DNA of 64,000 nt from Xanthobacter autotrophicus (GTDB taxonomy: Bacteria; Pseudomonadota; Alphaproteobacteria; Rhizobiales; Xanthobacteraceae), in contig NZ_VAUP01000015.1 in the NCBI RefSeq assembly GCF_005871085.1, positions 496,001 to 560,000 on the forward strand, read 5' to 3'. The stretch's first letter is position 1. The number at the start of each line of letters is the position of its first letter. The translations under genes and the position numbers were made by a program. This document shows positions 15,447 through 23,898 of the stretch, one piece after another. The notes under the pieces were generated by a model that was not told the origin of the DNA, searched no databases, and saw only the letters and a program-made list of their open reading frames with translations.

Positions 15447-16136
15447 ATGCCCCCAAAAACGGAACGCTTCGAGATGCGGATGGACGCCGAGGCCTTGGCG
15501 CTCATCGATAACTGGCGCTCGCAGCAGGATGATCTGCCATCGCGCGCTGAAGCAATTCGGCGCTTGGTCGAGGCTGGATTGCGCCGACAAGGGGAAGATC
15601 GTGAGATGCGCCCGTCCCAGACGGAGCGTCTGATGCTATGGATGTTAGCGGAAGTATTAAAACAAAACCCAGAATATGACAATATAGAAACGGCAAACTT
15701 AATTCAGAAGTCGGTATATGGCGGACACTTCTGGGCACTTAAGTGGGAACTTGTTGGAATATTGCATGATCGAACCGTGTCCAATGCCGACGTCTCGTTC
15801 GTCGCAGATGTGCTGGACATGTGGAGTTTCATTGAAGAGGCAGGAGAGACGCTCGGCAAAGCTGACCGCAGCAAGTTGGTGAACGCCACGGGGCCTTGGA
15901 ATGATAAGCCGAAATTTAGCGGCTTTGACGGCAATAACGAGGGCCTCTATTTGAGCATCGCCACGTTTATGGTGAAGGAGATGAACCGATTCGAGCGCTT
16001 CAAGGATCGCTCTCTCAACTCTCACTCACCGTCGATCAACCGCAATCGGGCGATGCTGGCGATATTCGAACCCATGAGAGGATCGCTGGTCGGGCGCTCG
16101 CTCAATGTGGATGAACTGATCGCAATACTCCAATAG
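15447..16136 (+). CDS. YfbU-family protein with RHH-like N-terminus
   Basis: The 229-residue product begins with an MRMDAEALALIDNWRSQQ ribbon-helix-helix-like segment (residues 1-50, SRAEAIRRLVEAGL), followed by a YfbU-type domain (about 55-229): LMLWMLAEVLKQNPE, then VYGGHFWALKWE, then EVLDMW-type and FDGNNEG with the RF at FMVKEMNRFERF. E. coli YfbU has been linked to cell death and MazF-related phenotypes, with unclear biochemistry. The gene opposes its neighbours, and its middle part is visibly more AT-rich than flanking DNA, which fits a cargo gene expressed in lysogeny. A defence, toxin or dormancy role is possible but unproven. Confidence 0.7.
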   Translation: MPPKTERFEMRMDAEALALIDNWRSQQDDLPSRAEAIRRLVEAGLRRQGEDREMRPSQTERLMLWMLAEVLKQNPEYDNIETANLIQKSVYGGHFWALKWELVGILHDRTVSNADVSFVADVLDMWSFIEEAGETLGKADRSKLVNATGPWNDKPKFSGFDGNNEGLYLSIATFMVKEMNRFERFKDRSLNSHSPSINRNRAMLAIFEPMRGSLVGRSLNVDELIAILQ

Positions 16137-16158
16137 CCTTTATCGGTTCGGCACATAG

Positions 16159-16302
16159 ATGTCGTACCTCCAGCGCAACGGCGCGCTGTACCGTGGCGAG
16201 TACCAGGAGATGCTCGCCGCATACATGGAGAGCGTGAAAAGCACCAAGGATCCGGTGATGCTCGCCCTGCTCCACGATCTGCGCATGAGCCTGATGGACT
16301 GA
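16159..16302 (+). CDS. Short ORF, 47 residues
   Basis: A compact frame (MSYLQRNGALYRGEYQEM start) encodes an amphipathic protein ending LLHDLRMSLMD. It begins 22 bp after the YfbU-like stop on the same strand, uses the local high-GC codon pattern, and has no obvious ribosome binding site. No family is recognised. Confidence 0.4.
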   Translation: MSYLQRNGALYRGEYQEMLAAYMESVKSTKDPVMLALLHDLRMSLMD

Positions 16303-16649
16303 GTTGCCGGCCTCTCAGCCGGCGCGGGCCAGATGCTTGCCTTTAGCGCCGTGCTCGCCGCCTTTGCGCCCGGAGGCCTGCTGGTCAGTCCGCACCTGGT
16401 TGCGCGCCGAAGCGCGAATTGGTGCCGGGAATTTCTACGGGGCTTCTGTTCGCCCCCGGCAGGCTACGCGTTTGTGACCGATCCCCGCTTCTACCAAGTC
16501 CGACATATCCGGCCGGTAGGACTTGGAACGACTTGCCCGAAGGGGCCGGAGCCGTAAACTGCTAAGCTAAATCAGGGCGCAACACTTCACCCTGCATTTC
16601 GGGCACACTATGGGGTGATTTGCACCGAAGGTGCAAAGTCAGCACAAAG
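16303..16649. other. Non-coding gap with two hairpins
   Basis: No convincing gene is seen. A GCCGGC hairpin lies at 16308-16323 just after the short ORF. A perfect 8-bp hairpin (TTTGCACC-GAA-GGTGCAAA, 16619-16637) lies 13 bp beyond the stop of the minus-strand gene at 16650, and may end that operon, although no long U-run follows. Confidence 0.5.
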
Positions 16650-17306
16650 TTACTTGTAGACGATGCTCACCACCTTCTCCTCGTGGGGCCATTCGGCCTC
16701 CTCGCCATTGCGGAACCCCTTCACCTTGACCTCGCGATCGTTGGGGTTTTCCGGTGGCTCGGCCATGCGCCAGAAAGCGGCGAGGGCATGCAGGCCCACC
16801 TTCACCAGGCGGATGTGCTCGGGCTCGGCGTCCCGCATGAGCAGGGCATCCAGTTCACTGGTGATCTGCCGTCCCCATTCGAGCCGATCGAGCACCGCCA
16901 TTGCGCCGGCGTGCTGCGCGAGAACCCGATCCCGCTTCTCCTCCTCAGTCTCGGGGCGCTCCGCCGCCAGGTAGTCGGCCTCGGCCGGGATCTCCATCCC
17001 CTCGGCGACCATGATCGCCGCCGTGGACGCGGTGATGGGCGCGGCGATCACGACATGGAATTCCCTAATGATGGATCGGAGCCGTTCACCCGCCCAGCAC
17101 TCGGGCTCTGTGATCAGGCCGGCGAGGAACATCCTGCCGAGGGCGCTCTCGGCGCGCTGATCGCGGCGCTGGCCTTCCTTCAGCCAGCTGCGGTGCGGCT
17201 GGCTGGTTGCCACGTCCGTGATGTCCCTGACGCGTTGCGGGCGCGGCTTCTTCGCCAATCGCCCGTCTGCCGTCCGCCGCCCTGCCTTGCGCCTGCGCCC
17301 TGCCAT
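16650..17306 (-). CDS. Phage protein of unknown function (last gene of early operon)
   Basis: A 218-residue, charged, mostly helical protein. It begins with a strongly basic stretch (MAGRRRKAGRRTADGRLAKK), continues with an Ala/Glu-rich core (SALGRMFLAGLITEPECWAGERL), and ends with LVKVGLHALAAFWRMAE and a short beta tail. A basic N-terminus and a helical core at the end of the early operon suit a DNA- or RNA-binding regulator such as a late activator or antiterminator, but no signature supports this. Similar proteins follow replication genes in related phages. The function is unassigned. Confidence 0.6.
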   Translation of the reverse strand: MAGRRRKAGRRTADGRLAKKPRPQRVRDITDVATSQPHRSWLKEGQRRDQRAESALGRMFLAGLITEPECWAGERLRSIIREFHVVIAAPITASTAAIMVAEGMEIPAEADYLAAERPETEEEKRDRVLAQHAGAMAVLDRLEWGRQITSELDALLMRDAEPEHIRLVKVGLHALAAFWRMAEPPENPNDREVKVKGFRNGEEAEWPHEEKVVSIVYK

Positions 17307-17370
17307 AAGTGCCTCTCTGGTCGCATAATGTGGATGCCGCCGGGGTGTCGCAGGCCTCGGCGGGGATGGC

Positions 17371-18036
17371 TCATTCGCCCTTGACGGCGAAGTGGTACGG
17401 AGCCGAATGGTCGACGCCGGAAGGGTTCAGAGGACGCCGGCGGCGGACGCGCTCGCCTTCTGGCCGGGCAAAGAGTGCGGACACCTCGGGCGGCAAGGTG
17501 CGTGAGCCATCACGACGCGACGGCTCTTCCACCTTGGCGGCGAGCAACCGGTGAAGCTGCCCCCGGAATGTCCTGGCCGGCTCGGCGATCTCGTCCAGCA
17601 GCTGACGCAGCTCGGGGCCCTTCGGCATGAACCTCGGGCTGAAGCCGGGCACCTTCCGCTGCATGATCCGGCGATATGCTTCATGGAGCGCAAAGGCCGG
17701 CACGCCGTCGAGGGAGATCAGGTAACCTTCCTGCCGCCGGCGCAGCGTGTCGTCGTCCTCGACCCGCTCTGCGAGATTGTCCTGCAGCGTCACCACGAAC
17801 GCGGCGAGTTCATCGGTTGACGCGGGTCCCAGGCGGCTCGCCAAACGGGAGCACATCTCCGCTGCCACCTCCTTCTGCTGGTCCGACAGGGCTCGGTGGG
17901 CGGGGAGGCGCGGCGGATAGTCGGCTGTCATGGCGGCCAGCGAGGACCTCAGCCATGAGGGTGCGGCCTCGTTCGGATTGAGTAGGGCCGCGATCTGGTT
18001 CGCGCTGCCCGGCTGCAGGGCGGCTGGAACGGTCAT
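17371..18036 (-). CDS. Phage protein of unknown function, replication region
   Basis: A 221-residue protein starting at 18036 (MTVPAALQPGSANQIA), where GGAGG lies at good distance upstream; a longer frame to 18117 lacks this. Helical middle (HEAYRRIMQRKVPGFSPRFMPKGPELRQLLDEIAEPART) and basic C-terminus (GERVRRRRPLNPSG) are suggestive of a nucleic-acid or loader protein acting with the initiator upstream. Its first 227 bp overlap the end of the initiator frame in another frame. The position after a replication initiator is that of a helicase loader, but there is no Walker motif, so this is only a possibility. Confidence 0.55.
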   Translation of the reverse strand: MTVPAALQPGSANQIAALLNPNEAAPSWLRSSLAAMTADYPPRLPAHRALSDQQKEVAAEMCSRLASRLGPASTDELAAFVVTLQDNLAERVEDDDTLRRRQEGYLISLDGVPAFALHEAYRRIMQRKVPGFSPRFMPKGPELRQLLDEIAEPARTFRGQLHRLLAAKVEEPSRRDGSRTLPPEVSALFARPEGERVRRRRPLNPSGVDHSAPYHFAVKGE

Positions 18037-18757
18037 ATGCACCCTCCATGAGCTTGGTGAATGATTTTGCCTGCAAGAAGAAATCGAGGCTCGGCCGCCA
18101 ATCGCGGTCGTGGTCACCCATCAAGAACGGCGAGGCCCGGGCCTTCGCCATGGCGGCGCGCCACCCCTCAATGCCTCCGCATTCCCGCAGCCTGGCCTTC
18201 AAAGCGGCACGGCGCGCAGCCGTCACCCGCTGCGCTTTCGGCCAGCCGACATCATCCGCCATCAGGTTGTAGCCCTCCACGGCCTCGTCGACCGGGTCAG
18301 GGGCCGGTGCGGGCGGCGGCGAAGTCGCCTCTCCCGATGCGTGAGCATCGGAATTCTGGCTTCTGGCTTCTGGCTTCTGGGCTTTATCCTGTGGGTTAAC
18401 CCCCCTCTTAAGAGCCGGGTTTCCCCCGTTGCGCCCGTTAGCCTTATCCCTCTCAGCCTTCTCATCGTCGCGACGCATACGCCGGCTGTAGATCGCACCG
18501 TTATCCCGGCTGAAAACACCGGCGGCCTCCAACTCCTCGATGAACCCAGTCACCTCCTTCAGGGAGCACCCGGCGAGCCCTGCGAGTTGGCGCTCCGAAA
18601 CGGGGTTGCCGTTGACGAGAAGCGAACCACGGGGCTCCGCCTCGTGCATCACGCACAGCATCTCCATCCAAAGGCCGCGGGCGCCGATTGAGCACATGCG
18701 CAGCGCCGGGTCGGCGCGCCAGTCGGAGGGGTAGAACTTGAACCAGGGCGCGCTCAC
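17810..18757 (-). CDS. Phage replication initiator-like protein
   Basis: The frame starts at a GTG at 18757 (VSAPWFKFYPSDWRADPALR), the standard N-terminus of phage replication proteins of the DUF1376 / DnaD-like group. Residues 1-100 form a winged-helix region (ARGLWMEMLCVMHEAEPRGSL, LAGCSLKEVTGFIEELEAAGVF); a low-complexity Pro/Ala linker follows; a second helical domain contains WPKAQRVTAARRAALKARL and FLMGDHDRDWRPSLDFFLQ. Such proteins bind the phage origin and recruit replication factors. The last 75 codons (Pro/Arg-rich) overlap the next gene, so the true C-terminus may be less conserved. Start overlaps the 18754 stop by 4 bp. Confidence 0.75.
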   Translation of the reverse strand: MSAPWFKFYPSDWRADPALRMCSIGARGLWMEMLCVMHEAEPRGSLLVNGNPVSERQLAGLAGCSLKEVTGFIEELEAAGVFSRDNGAIYSRRMRRDDEKAERDKANGRNGGNPALKRGVNPQDKAQKPEARSQNSDAHASGEATSPPPAPAPDPVDEAVEGYNLMADDVGWPKAQRVTAARRAALKARLRECGGIEGWRAAMAKARASPFLMGDHDRDWRPSLDFFLQAKSFTKLMEGAYDRSSRPAAGQREPDRGPTQSERGRTLMAEVLAGRHDSRLSAAPPRPPSPVGPAEGGGSGDVLPFGEPPGTRVNR

Positions 18758-19233
18758 AGTTCGCCCCCCTCTTCCCGCCGAGGCGCCACCCATGCGCCCC
18801 AGCCAAATGCCACCTTGTCCTCAGTCGGATGCTTATCGGTGCGCGGTCGGGATGCGCAGTCCCAGCTGCGCCCCCTCACCGTCCAAAGCTGCCGATAGCC
18901 GGCGGCGCGCAAGCTGGCGCCGTTCTCGCTGGCGAGGATGTAGGTGAGGCCGCGCCGATACCCTTTGGCATCCGCCGCCCGCCTCGCAGCCCCGTAGAGC
19001 ATCGAGCACACGTTGGGCGAACCGTCGGAGCACAGGCGAGTGACCTCGACCGTCAGTCCGTCGTCTAAGGCGCGCGCCACGGGGCGGCCGACGACAGCCA
19101 CACCGACGATAATCCCATCATCATCGTGAGCCGCGTGACGCCAAAGCGCGCCGACCGGCGGCTTGTGGTGACGGTGATGGTCAAGAATGAAGCTGTCTGC
19201 TTCGTCGCGGGTGATGGGGCGCAGCTCGATCAC
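18754..19233 (-). CDS. XF1762-family (GNAT-like) protein
   Basis: A 159-residue protein of the XF1762 family found in many phages and integrated elements. Recognisable parts are SFILDHHRHHKPPVGALW at the N-terminus, VGVAVVGRPVARALDDGLTVEVTRLC (core strands of a GNAT fold), SMLYGAARRAADAKGYRRGLTYI (helix plus strand) and GASLRAAGY, all in GNAT order. An acyltransferase fold is likely; substrate unknown. It overlaps the initiator start by 4 bp and so belongs to the early operon. Roles in modifying a host protein or nucleotide have been guessed but not shown. Confidence 0.75.
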   Translation of the reverse strand: MIELRPITRDEADSFILDHHRHHKPPVGALWRHAAHDDDGIIVGVAVVGRPVARALDDGLTVEVTRLCSDGSPNVCSMLYGAARRAADAKGYRRGLTYILASENGASLRAAGYRQLWTVRGRSWDCASRPRTDKHPTEDKVAFGWGAWVAPRREEGGEL

Positions 19234-19298
19234 GCTGCGCCCCTTGAACTTAGCAGTACATGGCCCATCTCATGGTGGCAGTAATCTCGAGGTGATCT

Positions 19299-19568
19299 AT
19301 GCCGATGCCACAAACTACTGAAATCTCGTCGCGATGGTTTGTCCGCGACGAGATCCGCAAGATGGTCCTCCCCTTGGTCGATCTCTCCCCCGACGCATTT
19401 GAGATTGTTCAGGTGAGCACCCCTGGCCTCCGGCACAATTGGGACATCCAGTTCAAGGCGGGATGGACCGGGGCGAACCCGGAGGCCCATCATCGCCATG
19501 CGCAAGCGGTCGCGGAATGCGCCGCACGGGTGCAATGGGACCACCCGCTTGTGGAGTTCGACGAGTAG
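19299..19568 (+). CDS. Small protein of unknown function
   Basis: An 89-residue protein (MPMPQTTEISSRWFVRD start) with GAGGTGAT just upstream of the ATG. It reads against the early operon, at the left side of a three-gene block on the plus strand (19299-21235) that interrupts that operon. The C-terminal half, HRHAQAVAECAARVQWDHP, is amphipathic. No family is recognised. Confidence 0.55.
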   Translation: MPMPQTTEISSRWFVRDEIRKMVLPLVDLSPDAFEIVQVSTPGLRHNWDIQFKAGWTGANPEAHHRHAQAVAECAARVQWDHPLVEFDE

Positions 19569-19697
19569 CGGCCGCATCACTTCGCCACATTCCTCGAAGA
19601 GAGACAGCTGGGCCGCCTGCCATGCTCTTCGGTTGCATCCCCAGCAGGCCTGAGATAGCTCAGGCTCGGCGGGAAGCCGTGTGGGGATGAATGCGTG

Positions 19698-20510
19698 ATG
19701 TCTTGGGGCTTTGAGCGCGGGCGCACCTACAACCGACGGCGCGACGTGCACGGCAAATTTCGCGGTCAACAACAGGGCGGCATCGTTACTCCCGCTGGCC
19801 ACCCGGTCGTGATCATCATCACCGGAGACGAAGGCGGGCAGCACGGCTACACCGATCGCCTCCGGGAAGACGGCGTCTTCGAATACTACGGCGAGGGCCA
19901 AATCGGAGATATGCAGTTGGCGCGTGGGAATCGATCGATCGCTGAGCATTCCCGCGATGGCAAAGCCCTTCTCCTTTTTCGAAAAGTCGCCAAGGACGGC
20001 AGCCTGCGCTTCGAGGGAGAGTGGGTTTGCGAAAATGTCCTCACCAGACCCGCGCCCGATCGCAATGGCACCATGCGTTCCGCACTCGTTTTCGAGCTCC
20101 GCCCGATCGAGAACGTTGAAGAGCCTGAGGAAGCAGACACTCCGAAACCAGATCCCCGCTCCCTCCAAGAACTCCGCAATGCCGCGATCGCTGCTGCCAG
20201 CATCGGCCAAGTCACAGGAACCAGCGAGCGCACTGTCTACGCCCGCAGCCGAGATGTGCGCTCCTATGTGCTTCGGCGCGCCGACGGTCGTTGTGAAGGA
20301 TGCGGCTGCACTGCCCCTTTCTTCCGCGCGGACGGCTCCCCCTACCTTGAGCCCCATCACATACGAAGGGTCAGCGATGGAGGACCCGACGATGTCCGTT
20401 TCGTAATTGCCCTCTGCCCGAATTGCCATAGACGAGTGCACGCTGGGGCGGATGGCAACGACTACAACGCCTCCCTCCTCCGTCGAATGGAGAGCATCGA
20501 ACCGGAATAA
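19698..20510 (+). CDS. HNH endonuclease with ScoMcrA-like N-terminal domain
   Basis: A 270-residue protein. The N-terminal half begins WGFERGRTYNRRRDVHGKF and continues GGQQQGG-type with GIVTPAGHPVVIIITGDEG, then FEYYGEGQIGDMQ and GKALLLFRKV; this matches the SRA-like modified-base-reading domain that precedes HNH nucleases in ScoMcrA-like proteins. The C-terminal domain (residues about 185-270) is an HNH with CEGCGC, LEPHHIRR, VIALCPNCHRRVH: two Cys pairs for zinc and the catalytic HH. Likely role: cleavage of modified DNA (type IV restriction), so superinfection exclusion by the lysogen. ATG at 19698 preferred to the GTG at 19695. Specificity for 5-methylcytosine, hydroxymethylcytosine or phosphorothioate cannot be told. 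Confidence 0.8.
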   Translation: MSWGFERGRTYNRRRDVHGKFRGQQQGGIVTPAGHPVVIIITGDEGGQHGYTDRLREDGVFEYYGEGQIGDMQLARGNRSIAEHSRDGKALLLFRKVAKDGSLRFEGEWVCENVLTRPAPDRNGTMRSALVFELRPIENVEEPEEADTPKPDPRSLQELRNAAIAAASIGQVTGTSERTVYARSRDVRSYVLRRADGRCEGCGCTAPFFRADGSPYLEPHHIRRVSDGGPDDVRFVIALCPNCHRRVHAGADGNDYNASLLRRMESIEPE

Positions 20511-20599
20511 GCCGCCGCCGGCGAAGCTGTCGATGACGAGTTCAATCATTGGATCCCTCTCTCGCCTGCTGCTAAGGTCGCGCTCGGGAGGGCGAAGGG

Positions 20600-21235
20600 A
20601 TGGATTTCTGGAAATGGAATGCTGCTGTAGCGACTGCAGCAGGCGTTGCGCTGGGCGCGACCTTGACTGCGTTCGTTGCCGCGGCTTTGCGAGGACCTAC
20701 CGCGGGTGACTGGCTGCAGTTTTCCGCGACGCTTTTGGGTGCTGGTGCAACCATTTTTGCGGGTTGGCTGGCACTCAGGGCGGTCTATACGCAAATCGAT
20801 CATCAAAAGGCTGAGCGCACCAGCGAACGAGAGAGAGCCGCCAAGATCGCGCGCCTGTATTCCACCAGTCTTCTTAAAGGAGCAAATGAAGCACTCGAGT
20901 ATTTCAAGAGGGAAATTGTCAATGAAGGCATAAAAGATACCAGCATACACACTGATGACGAAATTGTTTCCGAGGCCATCGACATAGTAGAGAGAAACAT
21001 GATTTATGTTTCTGAAATTGACCATGCGATCGGCAATCTCGATCCAGATAGCATTTCCCGCGTTCGCGCGATTACGTCTGCTGCCGATGATTTTGTTGCA
21101 CTCCACGATCTTTCGGATTTCATCGCGACCGATAAAATCTATGAAGCAATCAACTGCATCAAGTCCGCCGCGGAAGCGGGGATAGAACATTTCGGTTCTC
21201 ATTCCGCTGCCTCCGATCCCGCCGCCGACAGGTAG
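20600..21235 (+). CDS. Membrane protein of unknown function
   Basis: A 211-residue protein with two transmembrane segments at the N-terminus (AAVATAAGVALGATLTAFVA and LQFSATLLGAGATIFAGWLA) and a long cytoplasmic helical domain of about 145 residues (YTQIDHQKAERTSERERAAK onward). This layout, two helices then a soluble sensor-like domain, is seen in several phage exclusion proteins. The gene is more AT-rich than its neighbours, follows the HNH gene on the same strand and overlaps the methyltransferase stop by 37 bp in convergent orientation. A superinfection exclusion role is inference; no family match is recognised. Confidence 0.65.
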   Translation: MDFWKWNAAVATAAGVALGATLTAFVAAALRGPTAGDWLQFSATLLGAGATIFAGWLALRAVYTQIDHQKAERTSERERAAKIARLYSTSLLKGANEALEYFKREIVNEGIKDTSIHTDDEIVSEAIDIVERNMIYVSEIDHAIGNLDPDSISRVRAITSAADDFVALHDLSDFIATDKIYEAINCIKSAAEAGIEHFGSHSAASDPAADR

Positions 21236-23898
21236 TCGAACAGCGTCGGGCCGGAACCGCCGGCAGCTGCCGCCTGGGCATAGGCGACCCCGTCACGCCA
21301 ATAGTCGGGATTGAGTTCCACCCCGATCGCCTTCCGGCCCATGCGCAGGGCGCAATAGGGGACCGTCATGATCCCACCGAAGGGGTCGAAGACGGTTTCC
21401 CCGGGCATCGAGAAGTCCTCGATCGCGCGCTCAACTATGTCGAACTGCAGCGGGCAGAGATGCATTTCCCGCCCCTTGCGCTGCTGAAGCATGTTCAGCG
21501 TGCGCATGCGGGCCACGTCCGTCCGGATCGCCGGGTGCTCGACGTGCGGCGGGGCCAGCATGAATTCGGGAGGCAGCTTGCCCTCGGCGTCGAGCACCTC
21601 GCAGAATTCGACGTGCGTGGCATGGTCGTAGGCCTGGGACAGGCTGAAGGCCTTCCAGCCGCGATAGATCGCCTTCTGGTCACCACGCGCCAAGGCCCGC
21701 AGTTCATCCGGCAGCAGCGGCCGGTCGCCGGAGGAGCGCCAGACGCCATGCGCATCGATCTGCCAGCGGGCGCGGCTGAAGCCGGGGCCCGGCACCGGGC
21801 GCAGCCGGCGATCGAATGGAACGAGGCGGACCTCTTCCCCTACGGGCGCGGCCTTATCGGGCTGATCCAGGTGGTCGGCGAAGCACGGCGGCTTCTCCTT
21901 CATCACCGGCACGTCGGCATAGCCGTTGGAGCGGTCCGACGGCGGCTTACGGAACTCCAGCACGTATTCGGGCAGGCCGCGCCCGTGGCGGGTCCCGTCC
22001 TTGCATTGCTCGGTCCAGCCCAGCCGGTAGGATCCGGCGTTCTCCCGCACCACGTCGGTGGCGATGGTGACGCGCGCCATGAAGGCGAACCCGTGCTTGC
22101 GGAAATGGGCGATGCAGTCGTCCGAGAACGGGTTCACGGTCTGGAAGCCCAGCCCGTTGATACCGCCGGGCACGATCCGGTCCTTCACGTGGATGATCGC
22201 CGTCCTGCCCGGCTTCAGGATCCGCAGCAGCTCCGGGGTGAGGAAGTCCATCTGCGCCCAGAAATGAGCATCGTCATCGGTGTGGCCGAAGTCGTTGAAG
22301 CTTGGCGTGTACTCGTACTGGGTCGAGAACGGGATCGACGTGACGATCAGGTCGACGCTGTCGGCCTGCATCGTGCGGGTCTCTTCCACCGTGTCGTTGT
22401 GCACGATCAGGTAGCCCTCGCCCCTCGCCTCCTGCCGGACAACGCCCATCGACCGGCCGAGCGCGCCGGCGACCGCCGCCTGTTCCGCGAGGCCAAAGCG
22501 CCGGATGATCGCGGACATCCGCTGCGCCTGCTCATCGAACTGGCGCCAGCGGCGCTCCAGGGTGCGGCGCATCTCCCGCTCGGCCTCGGTGTAGATCAGG
22601 TCGAGGCGCACCGCCCGGGTCTGACCGAACCGCTGGATGCGGAACACCGACTGGATGAAGTCGTGGAACTTGAAACCAATGCCGAGGTAGATGCCCCAGG
22701 CGCAGTGCTGCTGGAAATTGCAACCGGCTCCGTTGATCATCGGCTTGGTAGCGAGCTCCGCAAACTCACCTCGGGCGAACCCGATCACGCGCCGCTCCCG
22801 CTCGTCGAGGTCCAGCGAACCCCAGACGGATATCACCTCGGGCGCAGCCCGTTCGATCGCGGCACGCTCGGTCTCCAGGTCGTGCCAGATCAACCGGTGC
22901 GCTTCGGGTTCCTCGGCACGGATCGCCATCATCTTGGCGATGCGGCCTTCAAGGGACAGGCGCTTTTCCCGCGCGGCTTCCGACACCCCGTGGGCAGAAT
23001 TCGCGAGGAGCCTGAGCTGGCCGTCCTTCTCTTCACCGGCTGCGGTGTGGTCCGACGGGATCTCGTGCCAGCGGATGTCGAGTGGCGGAAGGTCGTAGCC
23101 GTCGTCCGAAAAGCCGAGGTCGGAGGGCTTCTGCACGAACAGCGCCCAACTGGAAACCCACAGCCAGAACTCCTCTTCCTTGTGCGGGTGGAGGGTCAGC
23201 TTGTCCGCATGCTCGCTGTCCCGCTTGAAGAAGCGGGTCTTCGCCTCGCCGACATCCATCACGCCGAGGAACGCAGCATAGGCAAGCAGCTCGATGAATT
23301 CGTTCGGGTCTGGCACAGCTGTGGCCACGAACCGGTAGCGGACACCGGCATGCTTGCGGCCCACCTTCCGGTCGTCCCCGGCGAAGGTCGCCATGAACTC
23401 GCGGAAGGTCTTTGTGCCGCCGAAGCCGCGCAGGCAGGCCGCCTCATCCAGCGAGGCCGCCGTGAACAGCAGTGGGTCGAGCTTGCCGTCGCGGATCGTC
23501 TCATAGTTCGTCAGGTGGATGACGACCTGCCGGGAGCCGGGCTCGTTCGGCGCTTCCATCTCGGCCGCGCTGCGGATGAACTTCAGGCGGATGTCGGGAT
23601 GCCGGGCCTCGACCTCGAGGAAGAACTCGTGGCGGACACCGAGGGGAACCACAATGAGGCCGTGCCCGCCGGCGTGTATGAGGCACTGGCGGATCACTTC
23701 CAGCTGCGTCGAAGTCTTGTGCAGGCCGAAGCGCAGGAATAGCGCCCGGCGCCCGCCGCGGCATGCCCATGGGACGATGGCCCGCGTCATCGGCTTGAGG
23801 AGCGGGTTCACATCCTCGGCGGCGACCTCGAAACCGAGAGCCGGAGCGATGCGCACCTTGGCCTTGAGGAAATCATGATAGTCGGCATGCGCGTTCAT
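21199..23898 (-). CDS. Helicase-like / DNA methyltransferase fusion
   Basis: An 899-residue protein. The N-terminal part (1 to about 480) has the outline of a superfamily 2 helicase: a P-loop position FGLHKTSTQLE (residues 57-67, where the usual G-G-KT Gly is His), DEAAC at the DEAx position, and QHCAWGIYLG...FIQSVFRIQRFGQT resembling motifs V-VI. The C-terminal part is an amino-methyltransferase: VDLIVTSIPFSTQYEY (catalytic motif IV, here TSIPF), and FDPFGGIMTVPYCALRMGRKAIGVELNPDYW-type motifs (SAM binding, split here). Phages use such enzymes to protect their DNA from host restriction or to mark it. It starts 4 bp before the end of the gene upstream. Methylated base (N4-C or N6-A) is undetermined. 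Confidence 0.8.
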   Translation of the reverse strand: MNAHADYHDFLKAKVRIAPALGFEVAAEDVNPLLKPMTRAIVPWACRGGRRALFLRFGLHKTSTQLEVIRQCLIHAGGHGLIVVPLGVRHEFFLEVEARHPDIRLKFIRSAAEMEAPNEPGSRQVVIHLTNYETIRDGKLDPLLFTAASLDEAACLRGFGGTKTFREFMATFAGDDRKVGRKHAGVRYRFVATAVPDPNEFIELLAYAAFLGVMDVGEAKTRFFKRDSEHADKLTLHPHKEEEFWLWVSSWALFVQKPSDLGFSDDGYDLPPLDIRWHEIPSDHTAAGEEKDGQLRLLANSAHGVSEAAREKRLSLEGRIAKMMAIRAEEPEAHRLIWHDLETERAAIERAAPEVISVWGSLDLDERERRVIGFARGEFAELATKPMINGAGCNFQQHCAWGIYLGIGFKFHDFIQSVFRIQRFGQTRAVRLDLIYTEAEREMRRTLERRWRQFDEQAQRMSAIIRRFGLAEQAAVAGALGRSMGVVRQEARGEGYLIVHNDTVEETRTMQADSVDLIVTSIPFSTQYEYTPSFNDFGHTDDDAHFWAQMDFLTPELLRILKPGRTAIIHVKDRIVPGGINGLGFQTVNPFSDDCIAHFRKHGFAFMARVTIATDVVRENAGSYRLGWTEQCKDGTRHGRGLPEYVLEFRKPPSDRSNGYADVPVMKEKPPCFADHLDQPDKAAPVGEEVRLVPFDRRLRPVPGPGFSRARWQIDAHGVWRSSGDRPLLPDELRALARGDQKAIYRGWKAFSLSQAYDHATHVEFCEVLDAEGKLPPEFMLAPPHVEHPAIRTDVARMRTLNMLQQRKGREMHLCPLQFDIVERAIEDFSMPGETVFDPFGGIMTVPYCALRMGRKAIGVELNPDYWRDGVAYAQAAAAGGSGPTLFDYLSAAGSEAAE

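Noticed and set aside
21460-23742. 760-codon plus-strand frame opposite the methyltransferase
   Set aside because: Shadow of the methyltransferase gene; no domain or start context.
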